Assembly: GCA_038496675.1 (NCBI GenBank) | Contig: CM076650.1 | Coordinates: 15,895,846 to 15,959,845 of the forward strand | Source of the DNA: Rachycentron canadum | Taxonomy: Eukaryota > Chordata > Actinopteri > Carangiformes > Rachycentridae | DNA length: 64,000 nucleotides | Reading direction: 5' to 3' | Part shown: positions 26,501-39,000 of the stretch, piece after piece | Layout of the letters: each line of letters begins with the position of its first letter | Numbering within the stretch: position 1 is the stretch's first letter | Position numbers and translations under genes: made by a program | The notes under the pieces: model-generated | The model's database searches: none | What the model was told of the DNA's origin: nothing | What the model saw: the letters and a program-made list of their open reading frames with translations, nothing else

Positions 26501-29500
26501 AGCTGACTGTTTCACACTGTCTCAAGCTTTAATGATTGACTTGACCTTTATCAGCTGTTTCATATGGGAAAGCAGCAGATGCCATAATTTATCACAGTAA
26601 TATGAAAATGTTTTGAAAAAGTCATCCTGAAATTATGAATATGCTGGTAGTTCTCTTTCAACAAGTAAAATATTTTTACTGTTTTTTTAAACTATTTTCT
26701 GCACGCAGTCTACTACCAAATCCATCTAAGTCCAACAGCAGCTTGCTTTATGACAGTTACTATTTATAATACTTAAGGAGGCACTAATCACACTGACTTT
26801 GCCATTGAACTGAAGCAAACAAGGAAGCAGTGCTCATTTTTTCTTCTCTGTCACTCACTCACTATGAAACGTTCTTTCTCCCCCTCTCCTCTTCTGTCTT
26901 TGTGTAATGTTTTCTCTCTCCTTACTAATATCCTCCCTCTATTTATTACTCACACACACACACACCAACAACACACACACACAAACACACACACACGCAC
27001 GCACATTCAGCTCACACACCAGACAACTCATTCATGGGCTTTGTTTCGGAAGAGCTGAATGAGACAGAGAAGAGGAGCATTCAGCAGAACAAAGTCAACA
27101 ACATGGCAGTTGTGTACGGGAAAGAGGCCAGCATGTGGAAGGTACAGACAACAAATGACACACACAAAAAACAAAGATTTTGTTGTTCCTGCTACAGATC
27201 CTGGAGCAGTATGAAAGCTTGCTTTAGCAAGGGCTATTTACTTCCTGCAACTAGAGCAAAACAACTGAAACTGTCTTAGTATGTCTCAACTATTGTTAAT
27301 CTTTTGTGTTCTGCTTCTGTCGAATGATTCCATGTAATGAATTTCCTTGATGGTGGCAGCAAAGTATACAGCAAATACTTTCACACATACACAAACACGC
27401 ACAGACATACAAATACGCACACATACATATATGTAAGCAATAATGAAAATTTTCACATATATTGTACATTCATGCTCATACCGATATGTTCATGCACCTA
27501 TGTCTGTGCATGTACAGTGCACAGCCCTGTACAGGTAATGTTTCATACCTACATGCAAACATAAACAAACACCTCACAAGTAACTGTATATTGCATTGTC
27601 AAATTAAACAGGGTAAAAGCAGAATTATTCATACACAGTCACTTCTGTTATTGATAGATGCAGATTCACACCCAGCCCATGACAGCATTTTGCACACCCT
27701 GCTGTTTCGTACCATTACAGTTCAGCTTCATGTGGCTCTAAATACACAATTGCACTCCTTTAATTCACTGGCAATTTTTGTCTCAAAAGCTGTCTACTCT
27801 TCCTTTGCATATTGTAGAAGGGCCTCCATTGTTAAAATGATTATAGAGATGTTGTTTGCTGCCATTACTTTCCACTGTCTGTCTGTATAGTTCCCTAGAT
27901 TTCTGTATAGAAATGTCCAATCACAGATGTGGCAACTGAAAAACACTAGCACATAAGGGAGATGAAAGACTCTAAAAGCACAATACTATAATCTGCAAAA
28001 ACTAGTGAAAAGGCAGGGGGGAAAAATAATTTTTTCTGCCTTTTTTGTTTCCACTGTTGTTGTATTGTTGTCTATCTACATTTTTATGTATGTTTTTATG
28101 ACTTTATTTTCCTCTGTCTCTCTTTCTTTTTTGATGCATCATTATATCTGACTGGATGCTCATTAGCTTCAGGTAAGGGCTTGGTACTTTCAACAAATAC
28201 TGTTGTCACCATCTCACAGCCAATGCACATGCAAAAACACAAGTTACTCTTAGCTGTCAACATGGCAAGGAATACACAGATGTGCGTAAACACATACAAG
28301 CACTTACATAATCTCTTATCACATCTCTTTCCAGAACAGTTTCTGAGACTTTTGATGATATGGCTTAATGTGGCCAATGCATCACTAATGGATGATGCTG
28401 GGCTTCTCAAGTGGCATCCACCACCTTATCCACAGCAACAGTTTCATCATTCTTGGCTTCTGCTGTCTTTTACCTACTGAGAGGTTTCCACAATGAGATG
28501 TAAATTGAGGCTCCCAACCTGTCAGTGGAAGCACTGAAGCATCTTGGATGACTATTGACTTTTCGCTAAACCCCTCCCCCAGGCAGCAACTGTCCAATCA
28601 TAGATTAGCAACCCGTAACTAGTGGAAATGGCTCTGCCTCACTCTTTATTGGATTTAGGAAAGATAACACTCCAGCAACCACAGCAAACATTCCCTAAGA
28701 TAGCGTTACATTTTCAGTCTGTTCTGATCCTGAAGGCCTTTTCTCTTAAAGTGTCAAAAGTGAAAAACTAATCTCACATTTTTCCTTAATAATAACAATA
28801 ATAATAAAAATTATAACTACTACAAACTACCTCTACAATGCAATACAAGAAATATGCTCTTTCTTTATGTTGCGTTATGTTTCTACATTGATCATCAACT
28901 GGTGAGGATGTTGACCACCTGGAAAATGCAGCTTTAGCTCAATATTTTGTATGGAGCCTCGTTTTAGATGTAGTTCAGATTTTTACTTTAAAAGAAATCA
29001 TCTGAAAGTAATTTAGAAGCAATGTTTTGACCAACTCATGGAGCTCATATGGAGATCAGACCGCAACAGTTTTCAGCCAGAAAAATTATCAGGTGTCACC
29101 TTATTTAAAATTTAAAACAGACACTTTGTTTAAAAACCGACAAAGAAGTGCATGTTGTAAATGTGCCACTGATTGTGAGGCTCAGTGAGTAATTCTTCCT
29201 GTTCATAACTGTCCTATCATGCTTGACCCAATTTAATGTTTAACTCTAAATAAATAGTTGTCATCAATTTTTTAGCTTCATATTTCATGACTTTTCCTAA
29301 TTTAATTTAATTAAATTTATGGTGTGTACAAGTCAATTGGTGAAGCAACAACAAGTTTATGGAGTACTGTCTCTGGAAGGACAATATTGTCTCTAAACAC
29401 AGTCCACATTTTCTCTTGTGTCATACACCTTGTTACACTTTTGAAAGAAAAGCAATGCAGGCCCGACGAGAGCATGACAAAGTTGTACCAATATAGGATG

Positions 29501-30059
29501 TATGAGAAAAGTAGGTTCAGCAATTACCTTTGCTTTACAGTCAAGTTTACCACATGACTGTGAATGAATGTCTGATTGCTAAAATAACATAAATAACCTA
29601 AAATAAATAGCATCAGTCCTTTAAAACACACACAAAAAAAGAACTCTCTTCCAATTTTAGGTGTAATTGGTGACATTTAATGGCGAAATGCAGTTTTTTC
29701 CAAGGGACATTGTAGGTTTTCTGGATGTATAAGTGGGTTGGGGAGGATTATGTTTCATTTGAAGGGCTGTTTAGGTAGTCAACAGAGAAACATAGTAAAC
29801 AAGCAAACAACAAACAAGTACCTTAAACATAAACAAAAAATTTAGATTGCAATTATGTTTCTGGAGCTTTAACTTGCAGGGTTCAAATTGACACCAGGGA
29901 TAAATAATGTCAGTATATTTGAGGATAACAGGAGGGTTAAACATAACATGCAAATCTGGAATCCACATGAAATGAGGTGGGGCATACAGCAGATCATACT
30001 TATTACCAATGCTAATACAATACATGTTTTGAGAGTTATCTTGGATACACACACACAAA

Positions 30060-30093
<34 letters not shown>

Positions 30094-33000
30094 AACGCTA
30101 GTACACACAGTTTCAAGTGCAGTTATGGAATCTGCACTGTTCCACGTTGTGTTTCTCCTACTGCTAATTCATGTTGTCTGCTGCACTTAGCGCTTGAGCT
30201 AATCTCCTAATTGGCTGGGAAAATCCTCACAGAGGAAGCTATCGATTGCTACAGCCTCCAATTACGGCTGCGTGGGTCCACACCACAGAACAGGGATACA
30301 GTAAGCTGCTTAACACCAGGCAGCCAGTCAATAGTCTGGCCCAAGGGTCACGCTCCATTCACATGATTCAGTTTTGGTTGTTAGCTGGTGCTGGTTGGTT
30401 TTATGTTCTCCCAGTCAACATACTCAACCTTGACTTTGAAAGTGTGAGCCCCAGGCTCTCTCACACACAAAATGTATTGCTACTACTGGAAAAAATAAGC
30501 AGAGATGAATGCACAGCTATGTGTAAGCACAGGTGAAGCTTTATCACACTTGGCTCCCACACAAGCTGATCATGCAAAAAGATTCACCTACCTGCTGCTG
30601 CACAGCAGAGTTTAAAAACACTCTATTTCTATATTTAAGCAGATTTTTCTTTTTAGTAAATGAGCCTTTTATTCATGAATGGGTAATATTTTACTTACAT
30701 ACTTTCGATACCAAAACTTTGGTGGGGCAGATTCTGCATCTCAGGGCCAGTTTCCTTGAACAAATAAGTCTCTCTGTCAATATGTGTCTCTCAAGAGGGA
30801 GAAAAAAGGGTAGTAGTATCAGTATTGCAGAGTTTTACGCTCATTTAGCATTCACAGTATCAAGTGTGACACTTTCTCTCTTCATTCTGGCCTGTTGTTA
30901 CTCTGTGGTCTATTTCATTAAGACTTGTTTTTTTCTGGTAAAACTATCAAACCCACTAGAAAAAAAACAAACATTCTTACAGTAGGGAGTAGAGTAGGAG
31001 GTATATGTATACGAAGAAGGGGAAGACAATTAGATGCACCCATGGGAGGGCACAGGGCAGGTAATCACGCAGGCAGGAAAGGCAGACAAAAACCAGGAAG
31101 AGATGACACCCAGAGGTAGGAGCTGTATGTGACGCACAGGAATTAATACTAGCTACTGATTGCCTTTCACTTTGCCATCAACAGAGACAGAAAACGTCCA
31201 GTAAGAGTTTGGCTAAAATAGAATACATAAAACTTCGAAGAGCAGTGTCTACACTGTGTCTATCCTACTTCTTACATTTTAAATAATTACTGAATTCAAG
31301 TCATGATTGCTGTTGTTGTTGCTTTCACTTGTAAAAGGTGTTGTGTAAGATGTATCCACTGTGGCCATAGATGTTGATAGCTACACACATATTCATGCCA
31401 GAAGCTGACAACCACACATTCAGAGAGCAGACAACTCACACCAAGATCAGAGACAAAACAAACACAACACACATATGTGGGCTCAAAGTCTTTAATCATA
31501 TTCTTCACTGTGCTGTTCCCACACCCTCTGTCTCCACCTCTTACCTTCCATCTTATCAACCCATCTTTTTCCCCTCCTCTCCCAGCAGGGTAAGGAAGGT
31601 TTCCTGCAGATTCTCCACAGGTACATGGAGGTCCACGGCACAGTGTACTATGAGACTCAGAGACCTCCGGAGGTCCCGGCCTTCGTGAAGAACCACGGCC
31701 TGCTGCCCCAGCATGAACTGCAGCAACTGCTGCGCAAGGCCAAGGCAAGAGACTGAAGAAAATATTACCTGCACACACACACTTCATCTGTTTCTCATTC
31801 TTACTACTGGTATCTTTCTGAGCGCACACAGCCTCTTCGTCTGTAGCTTCTATTCTGTCTGTCTCATAGGCTTACAATCCCTCTCCTCTGTTTTTTTCAG
31901 AAACAGAGATTGACATACACACACACATTGGAAGAACTGATTTAAAAAAAATAATAATAATAATAATATAAAAAATATGAAACTATATTTATCCAATAAC
32001 AGTTGTAATCCTTTCTTTCTAGCTCTTCATTGGCTTTGGTTTCCCCTATGAAGGACCTGCCCCTCTGGAAGCAATAGCCAATGGCTGCATTTTCCTCCAA
32101 CCCAAGTTTCACCCACCTCACAGCTCACTGAATCACGAGTTTTTCAGAGGCAAGCCCACTTCTCGAGAGGTGAGTTCATTATGTTTGTTATTTCAGACCA
32201 AGAATATTTTGGTCATGCTGCCAAGTAACTTTATTCATCAGTAGATCCTTTAAAAGAACTGGCACAAACTGTTGGTTCAGACAACACGTTTTTGTTTGAT
32301 AAGAGGCTGGAACATGGTGTTCCTATCACAACAACGGCCCCTGTTTCTAGTAATGGTTATTCAAACAACTTTGGAGAAACTCCTGCAATGCATCATGTTG
32401 GTCAAATGTGTTCTCAATAACCCCGATAAGCATATCCTTCAAATGTTACAAATGGGTATCTGAGTATCACATCTGAGACATTTCCATGCTATTACTGTCA
32501 AATATTGTAATGCACCTGACATGATGCATAAAGTTGTATTTATTTATAAAGTAGTGACTGTATACACTGCATGTGTCTTCTGTAGGTGTCCTCTCAGCAT
32601 CCGTATGCAGAGCAGTACATTGGCAAACCTCACGTGATGACTGTCGACTACAACAACTCCCTGGAGTTTGACTCTGCCATCAGAGAAATCATGAGGACTA
32701 AGGTATGCTCACCCCCTGTGCACTGTAGCCTGAAAGGGCAGAAAATGAGACTTGTAAATTGAATATTCATTTGTTTTTGACTATAGAAAACCATTCTGTA
32801 AATGCTGGTAAATAAATGGTTCAGTTTAGGTATATAATTTGTAATAAATGTTCTAATATATAAGCATGATCAGATGGATATGAGGGGGCAATTGCTGGGC
32901 TCAATGGCTGATATTGGTAAAATTAAAAAAATGCCATTTAATAATAATATTCTTGTATTGCCTGTGATCATAAATCACTCTATTCTTATACTCAGTGAGG

Positions 33001-33950
33001 TCCTTGTTCCATTTTCTGGGCGTTGATGTTTCTTGCTTACCTTTGCCATTAAAAGGCTGCAATGACATTTAAAGTACTGGACCTGCTGTTGTCACTGAGA
33101 CTTTGATAATGCGTTCCTAAACTTTGATGCAACAGGACAGTGGCTTTACTGCAGAAGAGTTTTCTGGAGCAAGTTTGTCAATATGTTGTTGGCAGTCTCA
33201 TATTGCAGTGATGAACTTTTCCACGGAGGAAATGTGGGCTGAAAGAGAACATGAGGATGCTAGAAACTGCCAAGAGTGGGCGAGAGGTTAATTAAGGAGT
33301 CAACTGGGCAGATTCGATCTTTCTGGAAAGCACGAATGAGGGCGAGAAAACGGTAAAAGAACAGAGAGCAAGAAAGATGAACATACAGGCAGAGTAACAG
33401 AAAGATTTGGAAGGAGTGTGAGGGTTAGATCAACTAAATCTCACAAAAACTTTCTGTTCTCATTGAAATGGAACACCAATGTGCCAAACAGACACATTTT
33501 GCACTTCAAGATAACCACAGTAAACCTTTTAAATCTAAAACTAAGTCATGTTTTCAAAAGTTAAGACAGTAGGTGCATGGAGTGCATGGAAGTGACACTT
33601 TAAAAGAGCACACTTCAGGAGGTATGTTGGCTGTGCAGTACATATTCTTGAAGTTATTTTTACATCTGACAGTGGTGGTATATGAGAGTGGTATATTTGC
33701 AGCCAAAGAAATCATGATATTGTTCATCACCTTGAAATATGGGTTTGACGTTATTTGCATTACAACCATGATTCCATGCTACTCCTACAAATAACTGATT
33801 TAAAATACATGACGAGCACAGAGGGATCATGTACAACTAAAAGATGGCTGTCTGCATGATCCTTTAAATGTTCTGCAACAATTTGCATCTTTAGCAGATT
33901 AGAGGTAGTGTGCATGGAGATTAGACAAAAGGTGATATCTATAGTGATGG

Positions 33951-33988
<38 letters not shown>

Positions 33989-35932
33989 GTGTGTGTGTGT
34001 ATCTTGTCTATTTTGTCAGACAAGCTACAGTTCAGCAGCACTGGCTAGCTGCTCTGTTTCCGTCTACACTGTCATACCACCGAGAGAGAGCTGATGGACC
34101 CCTTCACCCTTCACTGGAGGCACAATGCCCCAGCACACATGCGCACACACACACACATGCACAAGTACACAGTCAGATAATATTTTGCTGCTGGTACTTA
34201 TTCAAACCCAAGTACACACACAAACACATAACCACAACTGGATCATAGAATCAGAGAGACTGAAATTGTACAGATCAGGTGTATCAGCACATAGAGACAT
34301 ACCTGCATATTTAAAGCCATTAACTACAAGACACACACAAGACAAACATACGCACGCACACGGTATGGAGGCTTACGTTCAGTCATGCAGGACAAAGCAA
34401 TCTCTGGCTGACACATCCTCATGTTCCAATAAATCCTTTCTCTATCTATTTCTACCTCTCTTTTCTCCTTTCTCTCTCTCTGTCTCCGTCTTCCTCCTTT
34501 CTGACCTATTTGCTTGCAGTGGAAGCTCTTGGCAGTTTTTACACAAATTATGATTCAAAATTTCATAATGCAGTTAGTTTAAATCAGCATTTGCCTTAAA
34601 AGAAAGTGAAGGCTGTTTTGCAAGCTAAATGTTTTGATAAAAGTGGAACATTTTTGGTTGTATTACATTTTTGTGTACTGCACTTGTAAATTATCCTTAT
34701 TTAAAACCAATAAATAAATCTCTCTCTTCAGGGCTGCTCCTGTAAATGAGAATTTGCTCTAAATCACCATGCCTAAATGAAAAGAGAGAAGTGATAGAAG
34801 GAAAACTGTTACCTGTTTGTGCGCCACTCCCATGCATGTGTTTACTTTCTGCTTCATCTTACAAAGTAGATTAGCATAAGGCTTTGATCAGATTTGCAGT
34901 GTGTGGAACTTTTTAAATTGCATCATCCCTACAAACTTGCTTCTTGGTGGTTTTCACTTGAAACAGGCCAAGTCTGATTTCACACGTGGCTGAACATTAG
35001 ACGGCTTTGATTTTAGATTGGAAAAGCAATTTAGTGAGTATTGTATCATTTACAAAGGCAGGGCTTTTGCATAAGTGCATAAAGATATAGCTCTGATGTC
35101 CAGTGTTAGCTGTTAAAAGTTTTGGTTTGTTAGACTTTAATAACAGCCGCTTTTAATTCAGTCATGAAGCTTTAATTGACATTTTTGGGCTAATTTAAAA
35201 AATATGATATCAACCATATGAAGCTGTTTATTAAATCAGCTAATTAAATTTATGTTAATCCTACCATTGATGTCACAGGCATTTTACATTAATCTATTTT
35301 ACATTCAGACAGTTCGTTCACATGTTCCCATGCTTTATGTTATATGTTTTATATCTATATATGTATTTATATATTCAGTGTGTCCAGAGTTCATCTCTAA
35401 TTAGGCCAATCAAAAGTGTGTTTTAGTTATATGCTCTGCACATCATTACAGAGTGTGATCCATTGGTATGCAAATAAAGTCTAATGAGTTTCCAAGTTGT
35501 GACATACTGTGATTAGGCCTCGCAGAAATCTGACAATAGAAACATTCATCTGCTGAAATTAACAAGAAAAGGAGACAATTCACTGCAATTAGTGCGAACA
35601 ATGAAGTGACAGCAAAAAAAGAACACCGTAATATGTGCAATATATGCAAATTAATCACGTGTGTTTGTGTTGTTTTTTTGTTGTTGTTTTTTTTTTCAGG
35701 TTGAGCCATATCTGCCTTATGAGTACACCTGTGAGGGGATGTTGGAGAGAGTACATGCCTACATACAGCATCAGGTGAGGTCCAGTCCCAGTCAACAGAA
35801 ATGCACACAGAGCAGTGGGCATATTACTCACACGCATAGATTGTCTCTTCTCCTCCTTCTCTCTTCTTTCACCAGCTCTCAGACTCCCCACTCTACTCAA
35901 TATTTCATCATTGTGTGCACTGAACATCTCAG

Positions 35933-36003
<71 letters not shown>

Positions 36004-39000
36004 CCAGTGCATGTGCATGTCTGTTCTCCATGTATGTAGACTTCTGATTAATCTACATGCTAACTCTCATTACGAACCACACATGTGCCCCGCGGCTCTA
36101 AAACAGAGGGTCCTCTGACACTAATGAGGAGGGATGATTAAGGAGAAAGAGCCAAAGTGTGAGGATGATAATGATGTAGGACTGGCAGAAAAGAGACTTT
36201 TTTAATAATCCCACATGAGATGTCAGACAAACTGCAGAGGGTCTCTGGTCAACCTTTATCAGCGCTTGACTGGCAGCTGGTTTAGACTTAGAAACCGCCA
36301 CTACAGCATTTATACTGTCAAAAGAGAGATGGGAGAAAGAACTAGATTTCTGATTTAATATGGAAACCTGTGTTTATAGCTGCTGAACCTCTCTAGTGTT
36401 TCTGTAGTATTTTGAGCACATACGTATCAGTAACAATGATACGCTACCTTGTTATAGCAGCTGGATAAATTACCACTGTTCTGTCTCACACTTATATTAT
36501 ATTTTATATTTTATATTTATATTTAATATTTTAACATAATTATACTTTTATATTAATTTATTAAATATTAGGCTATTATGCATGTTGGCAGCAGTGGTAC
36601 AGAGTGAAATGGCAGCTGGGCTCTTGTGAACTTTCACAGCTGTTTGCTGCAGAAATATTAGTTGATGAGGGTTGAACTGTTCAGTTGGTTTGTAGATAAA
36701 CTTGCTATAGAGTGGCAATAGATCCGCTTTTTTCTTTAACTTGTCATTATGAAGTAAGTATTCAATATACAATACCAATCTGCTTTTAGATTGGTTCCCT
36801 ATCAGTTTTGTTTTCGCTATGTAATTCTGTCTGCCACCGCACATTTAATCTTATGAAACATTAAGGCTTTACTTGCAGCACAAAAGAAGCGACTAGGCAA
36901 CCATAACAAAACAAGGATGTAGACATGAAGGATGAAGGATGAAGACAAGAGTGTTTTTGTTTCCTGGGCAGCTATCAGTAGCTTTCCCCAGTTAGTGGTA
37001 ATGGCTGACAGTGGAACAGCTGGAGTAACTGTGGAAACTCTACCCAGCAAAAGAAAAATAGCCTGGTTGTCCAAGGGCCAGTAATGTGACTGATAGGGCT
37101 GGTAAAAATTTTATGGGTTATTTTATGGTTCACTAGTCCACCAATGCTGCAGCCGACTGGGATTTGTCACACTAGTCCCGATGGCTAGTCAAACTACAGA
37201 GAGGGCTCCAAACCAACATTAAGTAATTTCTAATATATCAGTTAGCAAGAAAACATGCACACTTACAATCACATGTTTTACTCTTTATCGCTGTCATCAG
37301 GCTCAGATTGGGTTGTTTTGAGAGTAGCCAGGCTGACAGACAGGCATCAACAAAAGCTGCTCTGATAACGTGTTGCTCATGCTACATCTCCTGTGTAGTG
37401 TTACAGTACAGTAGAAGGAGAAGCCTCTAGTGTACAATACATGCTGCTAGTAGCATTGGATATAGTCAGAGGCTATGCCAGTGGAGTAACGGTGTGTACT
37501 CCATTTAAAATACAGAACATCAGTGTCCTTGGGCAACAGACACAGTAAAAAACACTTGCTGTGTGAACCTACTGTTAATATGCCCAACACTGAGCTGCAT
37601 CACCTTTCTCCTGGAAAAAGACATTGTTATTCTTACAGCAGTCGTACCACAAAAATACGATTCCACAAAGTATTTCCACTGTATCTTTCACCTACAGGAC
37701 TTCTGTGCCCCAGATCCTCCCTTCATTCCAGCCAACCTCTCCAAACAGGGGTCTGCTAGGGGCAGCAGGATTACAGGACCTCTGTTTGTGCCTCTGCCCA
37801 ATTCCACAGCCCTTGGCTGGGCCTCCAATGTGACGGCTCCCCCTGCCTGGCCACCTCTCAGCTCCCTCAGGCTGCTCATATCTCAAGAGGGCCATTCCTG
37901 TGTGGAGGCATGTCAGTCAGCTGGCTTCATCTGTGAGCCAGCTCACTTCCGCTTCATCAACAACAAGGAGTCCCTGCGAGGGTAAGTCTTTCTTAAGTAA
38001 CTTACTGTCTGCCAATCAAGCTTTAGCAGGAAGTTTTGGTCCAACAAAACAAGTGATTTCTGTGTGTTGATGCATTTCATTAGTCTTTGGGATTTTGTCA
38101 TGCCCACAAAAAACAAGATGATTGTGTGACATCGCATCACACATTGTCTGCATTGATATATCGAGAAATATTGAGTACAAAAATAATAAGTCAGGTGAAT
38201 TCAAACAAAGCCTGTGGATCCAAATGCCTGACTTAAACCTGCAGTGTGTTTGTGTCCTGCCTGGATGGATAACATCTCTGATATTAACTGAAACTAAATG
38301 CTGTTCAGATGAAGCAACATTTTAAAACTTCGACATTTTAGTGGCCTCAAATGTTGTCTTAACAACATTTGAGGCCACTAAAATGTCGAAGTTAAAATAA
38401 AAACAGATCCAAGATTTACATTCAAAGTGTGCTTACCACTTAATGAATGATTTGATGTTAAAAGATTCAAACTTAATGTGAGAATGAGTGAGGCAGAGTC
38501 TCTCCAGGTGTTTACTGTATCAGCTTCAGGCAGGTGAACCAGAAACATTGACTTTTTTGGAGCTCAAGCAAGACTGAAAGCCTGCTGGTGTTTGAGTCTC
38601 TCCTCCAAACATCCCTCTTCTGACTACTTTCAGTTCCAACTCTGAGTCTTTGTTCTCCTTTCATCCTCCAAGTATCTTTTGTATTCACTTTTCTGTCTGT
38701 CGTGGTTTATAATGCCTCTCTCTCTGTTTCTGTTCTCTTACCACTCCTTATAGTTCAAGTCTGTTCTCTGACACATCTTATCTTTCTCACAATGACATCT
38801 CATACCTGTAAGTCTCTCCAAGTTTCTCACTGCTTCAGCACTAAATTCCTTCCCTCTCTTTTTAAATTGGCATCTGTCGTATGATGAAAGTGATGAAATT
38901 TCTCTCTTTTCCTGCATAACTTTCCATTAATTTTGAGGTTATGACGGTTCCACTTTCCTGTTACTTGTCTCAAATAAAAAATAACTTTTATTAGTTGTAT

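Larger units (their letters stand above)
24940..27010 (+). other. mgat5b intron between exons b and c
   Basis: A 2.1-kb intron. It holds a short AAT run just past the donor, a LINE reverse-transcriptase remnant on the opposite strand (25240-25995), and a CA-rich microsatellite that runs up to the acceptor. Confidence 0.85.
27142..31588 (+). other. mgat5b intron between exons c and d
   Basis: A 4.4-kb intron. It contains CA-rich runs near 27380-27430 and 30046-30092 and a possible degraded repeat near 31010-31130. No coding segment was recognised. Confidence 0.85.

Noticed and set aside
30533..30985. 150-codon + strand frame
   Set aside because: It is intronic, AT-rich and rich in Leu, Phe and Ser, with no motif, acceptor or donor linking it to other exons.
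31296..31829. 177-codon minus-strand frame
   Set aside because: It is the antisense shadow of mgat5b exon d, whose conserved protein is on the + strand.
35661..36047. 128-codon frame covering exon g
   Set aside because: Only the 25 codons of exon g are supported. The rest is T-tract, intron and GT repeat read through.
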